Positions 16,931-26,000 of a DNA stretch of 64,000 nt are shown piece by piece. Numbering within the stretch: position 1 is the first letter of the stretch; every line of letters starts with the position of its first letter. The notes under the pieces are model-generated. The model saw only the letters and a list, made by a program, of their open reading frames with translations, searched no databases and was not told where the DNA came from. Both the position numbers and the translations under genes were made by a program. This stretch comes from Chryseobacterium potabilaquae (GTDB taxonomy: Bacteria > Bacteroidota > Bacteroidia > Flavobacteriales > Weeksellaceae). The stretch spans positions 1 to 64,000 of the forward strand of contig NZ_CACVBR010000008.1 in assembly GCF_902728265.1 (NCBI RefSeq), given 5' to 3'.

Positions 16931-17311
16931 ATGAAAAAACTAGAATCAAGAGAAGACATAGAGTTACTTGTCAACTCATTTTATAAAAAAGTAATTATAG
17001 ATGAGACCATTAGCTCCTTTTTTAATGATATCGCCAATGTAAACTGGGATAAACACTTACCTAAAATGTATTCTTTTTGGGAAACTATTCTTTTTGGCCA
17101 AATGTCTTACAAAGGAAATCCAATGGGAGTTCATTTTCCTATCAATGAAATTCAAGCAATGGAACAAAAACATTTTGATAGATGGGTGGAGCTTTGGAAA
17201 ACCACTGTCGAGGAAAATTTCACAGGAGAAAATGCAGATACAGCAATCTATAAAGCAGAAAATATTGCCAAATTAATGGCTTTCAAAATGGATATAGCAA
17301 GAAGACTTTAA
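16931..17311 (+). CDS. Group III truncated haemoglobin
   Basis: 126 aa, typical of group III 2/2 haemoglobins. It begins LESREDIELLVNSFYKKV, has the family stretch LPKMYSFWETILFG, and the probable haem-ligating histidine in KHFDRWVELWKTTVEENF. These cytoplasmic haem proteins bind O2 or NO and are linked to NO or microaerobic metabolism, but the precise role is unsettled. It ends 9 bases before the convergent antiporter gene, with no terminator between them. Confidence 0.92.
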   Translation: MKKLESREDIELLVNSFYKKVIIDETISSFFNDIANVNWDKHLPKMYSFWETILFGQMSYKGNPMGVHFPINEIQAMEQKHFDRWVELWKTTVEENFTGENADTAIYKAENIAKLMAFKMDIARRL

Positions 17312-17320
17312 CAACTAAAA

Positions 17321-18391
17321 TCAAGGCACAATTACAGTAAAAATATACGCTGCCAAATTTACCAATAGAACGGTCCCATAAAGTATATTTGTTTTGCCAC
17401 GGCTTAAGGAAAGCATTACAATAAAAACAGACAAAGAAAGCAAGATAATATCCTTTTTATCCAAACCAAGGACTAATGGCATATCGTACATAATACAAAC
17501 AGTCGATACTGCAGGAATAGTGAGCCCAATACTAGCTAAGGCTGAACCTAATGCAAGATTCAAACTTGACTGAATCTGATTGATTCTTGCTGCTCGAATT
17601 GCTGCCATACCTTCAGGTAATAATACTACCGCAGCAATAATAACACCGACTAAAGACTTAGGGGCTCCAACACTTTGTACCATATTCTCGATTGTTCCGG
17701 AAAGACCTTTTGCCATTAATACCACAATTCCTAAACATACAACTAAAAAAATGAAGCTTGCAGCTGTCTTACTTAAATTAGGAATATAATGTTCTTCGGG
17801 ATGCTCTTCAGGAACTATAAAGTAACTTCTGTGTCTTACCGTCTGAACCATCAAAAAAACACCATATATTACTAAGCAGGCAATGGAAACAAACGTTAGC
17901 TGTGCCTCATTATAAAAGGGGCCGTTAACACTTGATGTAAAATTAGGTAAGACTAAAGTTAAAACCAATATCGAAACTATACTCACAAGATAAGTTGTTG
18001 CTGAAGTTCTTGCAAAAAACTGCTCATAATATTTTACTCCTCCTACCAGAATACATATTCCCAAGATTCCATTTAAAATGAGCATTACCGCTGCAAAGAC
18101 TGTATCTCTAGCCAGCGTAATTGCTTGTTCACCTCCTGCTACCATCAATGAGATAATTAAAGCAACTTCAATAATAGTAATACAAAGAGCCAAGATAATT
18201 GTTCCAAAAGGTTCTCCTACTCTATGGGCAACGACTTCTGCATGATGTACAGCCGACAAAACACTCCCTGTCAATAAAAAACCTGCTACTACATCATAGA
18301 TAACACCTTTGCCCATGAATCCCATAAAGTAATAACCTACGGCAAGAATAGGGATAATATAAGTATAGTGTATGAGTTCTTTTAATTTCAT
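17321..18391 (-). CDS. chaA: Calcium/proton antiporter, ChaA-like
   Basis: 356 aa, about eleven membrane helices. The two inverted alpha-repeats of the Ca2+/cation antiporter family are visible: GEPFGTIILALCITIIEVALI near residues 60-80 and LLPEGMAAIRAARINQIQSSLN near 260-280, each with the key acidic residue (Glu). Best match in memory is E. coli ChaA (Ca2+/H+ and Na+/H+ exchange in the inner membrane). It lies 65 bases downstream of the DUF6122-like gene on the same strand. Confidence 0.9.
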   Translation of the reverse strand: MKLKELIHYTYIIPILAVGYYFMGFMGKGVIYDVVAGFLLTGSVLSAVHHAEVVAHRVGEPFGTIILALCITIIEVALIISLMVAGGEQAITLARDTVFAAVMLILNGILGICILVGGVKYYEQFFARTSATTYLVSIVSILVLTLVLPNFTSSVNGPFYNEAQLTFVSIACLVIYGVFLMVQTVRHRSYFIVPEEHPEEHYIPNLSKTAASFIFLVVCLGIVVLMAKGLSGTIENMVQSVGAPKSLVGVIIAAVVLLPEGMAAIRAARINQIQSSLNLALGSALASIGLTIPAVSTVCIMYDMPLVLGLDKKDIILLSLSVFIVMLSLSRGKTNILYGTVLLVNLAAYIFTVIVP

Positions 18392-18456
18392 AAAGTGTTT
18401 ACAAAATACAAAAAATCTATGAAATTTGAGGAATTAAAAGAGAATATTAATAATAT

Positions 18457-18789
18457 TTAGTGACACCATAGATTAAAATCCTGGTAATCCGTCAACATAT
18501 GAAATAAAAGGCCAATTGCAATAATTCTTATATTTCCTTTACAAAAGAATAATAAAAAATACACCGCGATAGCATAATATGAATGTAAAAAATGAAATCC
18601 TATACTATTTCTCGTGGGATCGAAAATAGGATTAGCAAATAGGTGGTCCAAATCCACTAACATTGTTGCTAATAGAATTAAGTATACTTTTTTCCATTTT
18701 TGAGGATAAAAAATAAGTGCAATAAAAACGGGAAATACGAAATGTAAAAAATAATGCATTCCTGTTTTCCAAAATAGACAATCCATCAT
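18457..18789 (-). CDS. DUF6122-like small membrane protein
   Basis: 110 aa with three to four hydrophobic segments. Polar motifs at membrane edges are conserved-looking: MHYFLHFVFP, LVDLDHLFANP and HFLHSYYA, then LFHMLTDYQD. This His/Asp pattern resembles DUF6122 and the wider group of membrane-bound metal-dependent hydrolase-like proteins; I am moderately sure of the family and do not know the function. The start ATG overlaps the stop of the alkD-like gene (ATGA), which suggests translational coupling. Confidence 0.75.
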   Translation of the reverse strand: MMDCLFWKTGMHYFLHFVFPVFIALIFYPQKWKKVYLILLATMLVDLDHLFANPIFDPTRNSIGFHFLHSYYAIAVYFLLFFCKGNIRIIAIGLLFHMLTDYQDFNLWCH

Positions 18790-19505
18790 ATCCTTCCTTT
18801 AAGGTAATCCTGTCTAATTTCCTCATCTAACTTTTCAATTGCATACCTGAGACAGGTTCTTGGCATATCTTTATAGTATTTATTAAGGTAGTTAATCAAT
18901 TCATTTTCATTCTTCTGCCCCATTTCCCTCAATAGCCAACCATTTGCTTTGTGCATGAGATCATGTACGTGCTTCAAATTATATGTTACGAATTCTTTTG
19001 TTAATTCAAAGTTCCCTTTTTTCACATAATACATCGTTCCCACTACTGCGATCCTTTTATACCACATTTCTTCTGAATTTGAGAGATTTCTTAATAATTC
19101 GTCTTGCCGGTTTTCAAAAGCATATCGTCCCAAAATCTTATAACAGCTAGAATCTACAAGATCCCAATTATTGACATAAGGCAAATTATTCAGATAGAAA
19201 GTTACAAACTCTTCTTTTTCTTTAGCCGTTTTTGTCTTCTCAAATTTATGTATTAAGATAAACAACGCTGTTAATCTATGTTCATGATACTTTGAAGAAA
19301 TTAACTCCCCAAGTTCTTTTAAATCTATTTTTGAATAATACTCTTTGGCAACTATTCTTTGATCCGGAACCTTCACTCCTAAAAATAAATCCCCTTCTCC
19401 ATACTCACCTTTGCCTGTTTTAAAGAATTTTGGAAAAAATTCCGCCTTTTCAGGAATTGATAAAACAGCTAATGCTTCCTTAATTTCATTGATAATATTA
19501 CCCAT
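18786..19505 (-). CDS. DNA alkylation repair protein, AlkD-like
   Basis: 239 aa made of HEAT-like helical repeats. Family residues: FFKTGKGEYGEGDLFLGVKVPDQR at the N-terminus, WDLVDSSCYKILG in the middle, and HKANGWLLREMG and RTCLRYAIEKLDEEIR near the C-terminus. AlkD-type glycosylases remove bulky or cationic alkylated bases; Trp and Asp of the WDLVD motif correspond to the active-site region. It is a member of the hflX operon; 14 bases after nhaP and overlapping the next gene. Confidence 0.92.
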   Translation of the reverse strand: MGNIINEIKEALAVLSIPEKAEFFPKFFKTGKGEYGEGDLFLGVKVPDQRIVAKEYYSKIDLKELGELISSKYHEHRLTALFILIHKFEKTKTAKEKEEFVTFYLNNLPYVNNWDLVDSSCYKILGRYAFENRQDELLRNLSNSEEMWYKRIAVVGTMYYVKKGNFELTKEFVTYNLKHVHDLMHKANGWLLREMGQKNENELINYLNKYYKDMPRTCLRYAIEKLDEEIRQDYLKGRI

Positions 19506-19519
19506 TGCTTTTTAGTCTA

Positions 19520-20806
19520 TTATTCCATCTTCTCTGCTACAATACTTTCTTGCTCCTGTTCTTCCTTTGCAATCTTATTTGGATTGGCAACTTTAGCAAT
19601 AGTAAGACCTTGAACTATAATAGAAAAGACTACCACACAGTAAGTAATACTTAAAACAATATTACTATATTCATTTTTAGGAATTGATAGAGCTAGGGCT
19701 ATAGAAACTCCACCCCGGATTCCTCCCCAGACAAGTACTTTTATAGTTTGTGGACTAAAACGCGTTTTAAAAGACATAAACTTTGTAGGTCCCCAAATGG
19801 AAATCACCCTTGCCAATAAAACGACCACAACGGCAATTACACCCGGAATCATGAAATTAGTTAAATCTTTTATCAATAAAAGTTCAAAACCAATAAATAA
19901 AAATAGGACAGCATTAAGAATCTCATCTATAAGTTCCCAAAATTTAATAAGATAATCCTGCGTAACGGACTTCATTTTAAACTTCATATTAAAGTTACCC
20001 ATAAATAATCCTGCAGCAACCATAGTTAAAGGGCCTGAAATATGCATTTGTCTTGCCACAAGGTAACCTCCCATTACCACAGAAAGCGTTACTAAAACAG
20101 AAATAATATAATCATCAACCTCTCGCATCAACCTAGAGGTTATCCACCCTAAAATAACACCTAATAATAATCCTCCGCCGGCTTCCTTCATTAATAATAT
20201 CCCAATACTTTCAACTCCCAGATCAACATGTTCTCCAATAGCCAATTGTAAGACAACGGTAAAAACCACAACCGCCATACCGTCATTGAAAAGGGATTCT
20301 CCTGCCACTTTTGTTTCTAATGCTTTAGAAACGTTTGCTTGTTTCAGAATACTTAATACAGCAACCGGATCTGTAGGAGAAATTAACGCTCCGAAAAGCA
20401 AACAATAAATAAAAGGAAGCTCCAAACCCGTAATAGGTAGTAAATAATACATTCCAAACCCCACTACAAAAGTAGATATGACGACTCCTGCTGTTGAAAA
20501 TACAACAACCGGCCAAAATTGTTCTTTAAGATCATCTATATTAATATGAATACCCCCTGCAAATAAAAGAAAATTAAGCATAGCCCCCATTAATACTTCT
20601 GTAAAATCAATACTGTTCATTAAGTCATGGAGATGACCAAATGTTCTAGGTAGTATAGTTTCCCCAAACGAAACTAAGAATATAGAAACAACAATAGCAA
20701 TCACCATAATTCCAATTGTACTTGGAAGTTTCAGAAATCTATAGTTAAGATAGGCAAATATTGATGCTAAAACTATTAAGGCCGAAAATGAATAATATAA
20801 CTCCAC
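19520..20806 (-). CDS. nhaP: Na+/H+ (cation/proton) antiporter, CPA1/NhaP family
   Basis: 428 aa, about twelve membrane helices. Key motifs: GALISPTDPVAVLSILK, and KVAGESLFNDGMAVVVF with the ND pair of the electroneutral CPA1 exchangers, then GGIRGGVSIALALSIP. The start is a GTG (20804-20806); no ATG is available upstream because a stop codon comes close, and starting further in would remove the first helix. It is 16 bases after the DUF4919 gene, in the hflX operon. Confidence 0.93.
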   Translation of the reverse strand: MELYYSFSALIVLASIFAYLNYRFLKLPSTIGIMVIAIVVSIFLVSFGETILPRTFGHLHDLMNSIDFTEVLMGAMLNFLLFAGGIHINIDDLKEQFWPVVVFSTAGVVISTFVVGFGMYYLLPITGLELPFIYCLLFGALISPTDPVAVLSILKQANVSKALETKVAGESLFNDGMAVVVFTVVLQLAIGEHVDLGVESIGILLMKEAGGGLLLGVILGWITSRLMREVDDYIISVLVTLSVVMGGYLVARQMHISGPLTMVAAGLFMGNFNMKFKMKSVTQDYLIKFWELIDEILNAVLFLFIGFELLLIKDLTNFMIPGVIAVVVVLLARVISIWGPTKFMSFKTRFSPQTIKVLVWGGIRGGVSIALALSIPKNEYSNIVLSITYCVVVFSIIVQGLTIAKVANPNKIAKEEQEQESIVAEKME

Positions 20807-20822
20807 TAAACTATTTTTAAAA

Positions 20823-21458
20823 TTATAGATTTAAATAAAGAACTTTTATATAGAGTATTGTGTTCTTATCTTTTTCCCAGATATCAAACATCCCATCTTT
20901 AGTAGGGTTTGAATTTTGTCTTTTATAATCCGATCCAATATTGAGGATATTAAGTAAAATATACTCATCTCCTATCGTATTCACTACGTAGGCTGTTTTT
21001 TCAGATTTACCATCTCCTGAACTTTTTATAGCATCTGTTAAAGTCCTAAATTGAACTAAATGATGTATAAAATTGTTCTCGTCATGTTTCGTATCGTAAG
21101 CTCGCAGAAGAATAAGCAAAACATCAAGATTAGTAGGGTCCTTATTATAAAGTATTTTTCCTAATCTTATACAATCTTCAAAATTGTTATCCTTGAATGC
21201 ATGTGCCAATGTTTTAAAGTCTTCATCTGAGGTAGATACTATACTATCGCTAAAATTTCTTCCATAATAAAGATGCTCTGCCTCAATACTATCTAAAGAT
21301 TTGGGAAAACCTTTATATTTAAATATAAGTTTTTCATAGTTGTATGAAGACTCTGTATTATTGAGGTTTTTCTCAATACTATTAAAATCCAATTTTGGCT
21401 TTTGAGTGAAACCAAAAATCGGAGTTACAATAAGTAAAAGGAAAAAATAATATTTCAT
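20823..21458 (-). CDS. DUF4919 exported protein
   Basis: 211 aa with a signal peptide (MKYYFFLLLIVTPIFGFTQ). The pattern NYEKLIFKYKGFPKSLDSIEAEHLYYG, AHAFKDNNFEDCIRLGKILYNKDPTNLDVLLIL (a TPR-like helical pair) and GDGKSEKTAYVVNTIGDEYILLNI fits DUF4919, a Bacteroidota family of unknown function. Its ATG overlaps the TAA stop of hflX by one base, so it is co-translated with the GTPase. Confidence 0.85.
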   Translation of the reverse strand: MKYYFFLLLIVTPIFGFTQKPKLDFNSIEKNLNNTESSYNYEKLIFKYKGFPKSLDSIEAEHLYYGRNFSDSIVSTSDEDFKTLAHAFKDNNFEDCIRLGKILYNKDPTNLDVLLILLRAYDTKHDENNFIHHLVQFRTLTDAIKSSGDGKSEKTAYVVNTIGDEYILLNILNIGSDYKRQNSNPTKDGMFDIWEKDKNTILYIKVLYLNL

Positions 21459-22681
21459 TAATTGTTTTTTTCTTCCTCTTCTTCATCAAAATATTCAAAA
21501 AGGAAATCATTGTAAGGGAATCTTGAAATATGAACTTTCATAACCTCATCATAGATTAACCTTTTCATTTCAGGAAAGTTCTCTTTTGTTAAGGCTGAAA
21601 TAAAAACAGTTGGGAATTTTGATTTTGCCATCCAAGTTTTTGTCCATTCTTCAAGAGAAATATTTTTTTTGGTAGAGGGTGTAAGATCATCATCATCTTT
21701 TCTTTCATAGCTAAAATCATCGATCTTATTAAAAACCATAATCATCGGTTTTTTATGAGCATCTATTTCCTGTAAAATCTGGTTAACAGAATCTATATGA
21801 TCTTCAAAACTTTCATGAGAAATATCCACCACATGGATCAATAAATCCGCCTCTCTAACTTCATCCAAAGTAGATTTAAAAGATTCCACCAATTGCGTCG
21901 GCAATTTTCTTATAAACCCTACTGTATCAGTCAATAAAAACGGCAAATTACCAATAACCACTTTTCTTACTGTTGTATCTAACGTCGCAAATAATTTATT
22001 TTCCGCGAAAACTTCAGATTTAGAAAGAGCATTCATTAAGGTAGATTTTCCGACGTTGGTGTACCCTACCAGTGCAACACGCACCATTTTTCCTCTGTTA
22101 TTTCTCTGGGTAGCCATTTGTTTATCTATGATCTTCAGCTTATCTTTTAATAAAGAAATTCGATCACGGATAATTCGACGGTCAGTTTCAATTTCTGTTT
22201 CCCCTGGACCTCTCATTCCAATTCCCCCTCTCTGACGCTCCAAATGGGTCCACATTCTTGTTAACCTAGGCAAAAGATATTCATATTGTGCTAATTCCAC
22301 TTGAGTCCTTGCATAAGACGTTTGTGCTCTTTGGGCAAAAATGTCAAGAATAAGATTGGTTCTATCAAGAATTTTGACCTCAAGCTCTCTCTCTAAGTTT
22401 TTAAGTTGTGACGGGGAAAGTTCATCATCAAAAATAATAGTTCCTATCTCATTTTCTTTTACATAATCTTTTATTTCTAAAGCCTTCCCACTTCCAACAA
22501 ATGTCTTGGAATCAGGTTGTGATAATTTTTGAGTAAATCTTTTTTCGACTGTAGCTCCTGCCGTGTAAGCTAAAAACTCCAGTTCATCCATATATTCCTG
22601 TAGCTTTTCCTCATCTTGGTCTTTGGTTATTAATCCTACCAAAACCGCTTTTTCATAACTATGTTCTTTCTTTTCTAGCAT
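21458..22681 (-). CDS. hflX: GTPase HflX
   Basis: 407 aa. N-terminal HflX domain (TVEKRFTQKLSQPD.KTFVGSGKALEIKDYV and FDDELSPSQLKNLE), the helical linker with GPGETEIETDRR, then the G domain: G1 GYTNVGKST, G2/G3 region LFATLDTT and DTVGFIRKLPTQLV, G4 NKID, with a Glu-rich C-terminus. HflX splits stalled or stressed 70S/100S ribosomes. It heads a five-gene minus-strand operon (hflX, DUF4919, nhaP, alkD-like, DUF6122-like). Confidence 0.96.
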   Translation of the reverse strand: MLEKKEHSYEKAVLVGLITKDQDEEKLQEYMDELEFLAYTAGATVEKRFTQKLSQPDSKTFVGSGKALEIKDYVKENEIGTIIFDDELSPSQLKNLERELEVKILDRTNLILDIFAQRAQTSYARTQVELAQYEYLLPRLTRMWTHLERQRGGIGMRGPGETEIETDRRIIRDRISLLKDKLKIIDKQMATQRNNRGKMVRVALVGYTNVGKSTLMNALSKSEVFAENKLFATLDTTVRKVVIGNLPFLLTDTVGFIRKLPTQLVESFKSTLDEVREADLLIHVVDISHESFEDHIDSVNQILQEIDAHKKPMIMVFNKIDDFSYERKDDDDLTPSTKKNISLEEWTKTWMAKSKFPTVFISALTKENFPEMKRLIYDEVMKVHISRFPYNDFLFEYFDEEEEEKNN

Positions 22682-22736
22682 TAAATTCTATCTATGTTTA
22701 TGAGTTTTACAAGATAACATTTTTAAAGAAAAAATA

Positions 22737-22744
22737 CAAACTTA
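22737..22744 (-). promoter_or_regulatory. Candidate -7 box (TAAGTTTG) of the hflX operon
   Basis: It matches TAnnTTTG on the minus strand, 55 bases before the hflX start; no TTG in the -33 region. Confidence 0.35.
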
Positions 22745-22872
22745 ACTTTTGGAGAAATAATTATGATTATTCTTTAAATTAATCTGTTTAATTAAGCATA
22801 TTCAACATTCAGCTCTTCCCGATATAAACTCATTAAATCACTAGTCATTTTATTATTTAAAAAAGCTAAAAA

Positions 22873-22905
22873 ATGCGGGATGATCTTTTTTAGATCATCC
22901 CGCAT
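22873..22905 (-). terminator. Terminator of the NRPS gene
   Basis: A perfect 14-bp GC-containing stem (ATGCGGGATGATCT / AGATCATCCCGCAT) with a loop of five bases, followed on the minus strand by TTTTAGCTTTTTT. It lies 104 bases beyond the NRPS stop and is one of the strongest hairpins in the window. The 328-base gap 22682-23009 holds nothing else I recognise apart from the hflX leader. Confidence 0.75.
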
Positions 22906-23009
22906 ACAATTATAAACATTTAGAATTATCAATTTTTTTTATAAAGCATCATAACAATACCCTTTCTTCTCATCTTATATTTTATTTATATTTTTTATCT
23001 AATCCACCA

Positions 23010-26000
23010 CTATATTAAGTGTCTTTTTTCTTTAAAAACTTTAGTTGATTTCCAACTTAAACGTTCTTTTATAATATTAATGATCTGTTGTTCTTTATCT
23101 AATATGGAATAATGCGATATATGGAGCGGATGAACATCCAACAAGCTAGGATTTTCAATCACCAAATCAATATTATTACACATTAATTGCTCTACATAAC
23201 TCGTAAGTAAGGCATTTTCATTTTCTTCTTTAAGCATTGCTTTCAGTAAAACTGTCTTTGACAATTTAAGATTGGAAGATATATTCTGTTTTGAAATTGC
23301 AAGTTCCACTGACAAGAATTTCTTAATCTTAAAAAAGTAATCGCTATTAATTGGGGTTTGGTATTTTAGACTGATCTCTTCATCCGAAGGCAATAAAGAG
23401 AAGCTCAGTAACTTAGGATCTAATGAATAAAGTATTGTATCCAATAGATATACCGTAATTTTTTTATATCCTCTTTTTTCCAGTTGAGACGCTATTTCCA
23501 AAGCAATTTGCCCTCCTAAAGACCATCCTAATAAAATATATCCCTCCTGCTCACTTCCTTCTTGAACAGTTTCAATATATTTCAAATAATATGTTGCTAG
23601 CTCATTTAGACTATCAATTTTTTCTTCATTATATAAGTTATAAGAGTCAACTCCATAACAATGATAATCTAATTTCAAATTTTCAGCAAGCGACTTATAC
23701 ACTTCACATCCCGCTCCTCCCGGATGAATGAGAAACATATTAGGTTTATCTTCGGCACTATTAAGAGAAATTATTGGCTTATATTCTTTTGTTTGGTTAA
23801 TCATCATAGAGGATAATGCAAGAATAGTCCTCTCATGAAAAACATCCAGAACCTTAAGTGGTATACCTAGATTATACTGTACTTCATTTATAAACTTTAT
23901 TACCATTACACTATTACCTCCTAATTGAAAAAAGTCATCCCAAATACTGATTTTATCTCTAGTAATTCCCAATATCTTCCCCCAAATATTAACTAGTTCA
24001 TTTTGCAATTCGTTCTGAGGTCCTACGTATTCTTTTTCAAAGGAAAAAGAAGGATCAGGCAATGATCTTGTATCTAGCTTCCCATTGATCGTAATAGGTA
24101 AATCTTCTAAATGAACATATGCTGATGGAACCATATAATCGGGAAGTGAATTCAAAAGATATCTCGAAAGACCATCGTGATCAACAGCAACTTCTGACAT
24201 ATAGTAAGCAACTAAATACTTCTCTCCTGTTGAATGAGTCTTTCCTAATACGATTGCTTTATTAATATCCTTGTGTTGTAAAAGTACACTCTCTATCTCT
24301 CCAAGTTCAATTCGAAATCCTCTGATTTTTACCTGAAAGTCATTACGTCCCAAATATTCAATTCCACCTTCAGGAAGATAGCGTACCAAATCACCTGTTT
24401 TATAAATACGTCCATTATAACCACGCAAATATTCTTCTTCGGTTTGAAAAGGGTTAGGGAGAAAACGTTCGCTTGTTAGATCTGGAAGGTTTACATAACC
24501 ACGACAAATACCTGCCCCTCCAATATACAATTCCCCCACTACTCCTGCAGGAACAGGACGCAAGCACTTATCCAAAACATATATAGAAGTATTGTCTATA
24601 GGACGACCAATATTGGCTGGATTACCATCTTCATAATAGTTATGAGAAGTAGCACATACCGTAGTTTCAGTAGGACCATATTCATTAATAAAAAAAATAT
24701 CCGTCTTATCTCTATCAATATCTGGAAAATTTTCACCTCCAGCAAAAATCAACTTAAGACTGGTATCGGCAATAACTTCTTTTAACAATACAGGAGGAAT
24801 GAATGAAACCTCAATATTATTATTTTTAATATACTCATTAAGATCTTTTACCGAATATCTTAATTCATTGTTATAAAGCCATAATGTATTCCCATTGCTT
24901 AAAACAGGGAACGCTTCACATACAAAAGCATCAAATACATAATTAGAATAGCATCCCACATTTTTATAGCTTTCAAATTTATGTGATTTTATCATAAAGT
25001 TAATAAGATTCACAACACCTGTATGCTCAATCATTACACCTTTAGGCTTTCCTGTTGTTCCACTCGTATAAATTACATAGGCCAGATTCTTCGAGCTTGT
25101 TTCTGTAATAGAATTGTCTTTAGAATACACTTCAATATCTGCACTAATTTCTTCATTATCTAAGCTTATTATTTTTTGATCATATAACAACCCTACACTA
25201 TAAATCCTATCAACCGTCTTCTCTTCCGTTATAACTATCTTTGCGCCCGTATCCATCAAGATATGATCAATCCTCTCATCGGGATAGCTCGAATCCATAG
25301 GAACATATGCCCCACCTGCTTTCAAAACTCCTAGAATTGCAATCAGCATTTTCTCGGACCGCTCCAAACATAATGGAATAAGTTCATCAGGTTTAATTTT
25401 ATATTCTGCTAATAAATAATGGGCAAGTTGATTCGCTTTCTCATTCAATTCTCGATAAGACAAATAAGTTCCGTCATATACTATAGCAATATTTTCAGGA
25501 GTCTTTTCAACCTGTTTTTCAAAAAGCCTATGTATAGTAATTAAAGGATCATATTTGACATTCGTTTTATTCCAATTATGAACTATCTTGTTGTACATAT
25601 CTTCATTTAGCAAATTATAATCAGATATGAGATGGTGGGTGTTTTTACTTAATAAGTCATCTAAAACTTCAATAAATAAAATTCTATAAAATTCCGTAAA
25701 ATTTGTTACGAGTTCAGTACTTAATTCTAAATTATCATATTTAACTCTATAATTAAGCTGCCCATCCTTTATCTCTTGTTCAAATAAAATTTTTCCAGGC
25801 AAATCGATATTAAGTTCATGATTAACAATTGTATCATAGGTTCCATCGTATTGGATAAAAACATCTTTGAGGTTAGTTTGTGCAAATCCAAATTCAAGTA
25901 TTTCTGATTTCGGAATACCACTAGTTAACTCTCCTACAGGAAGATAGGCTGCCTTGGTTTTTTTTAGATTTCTAACATATTTTATATTTTGATCTAGGAG

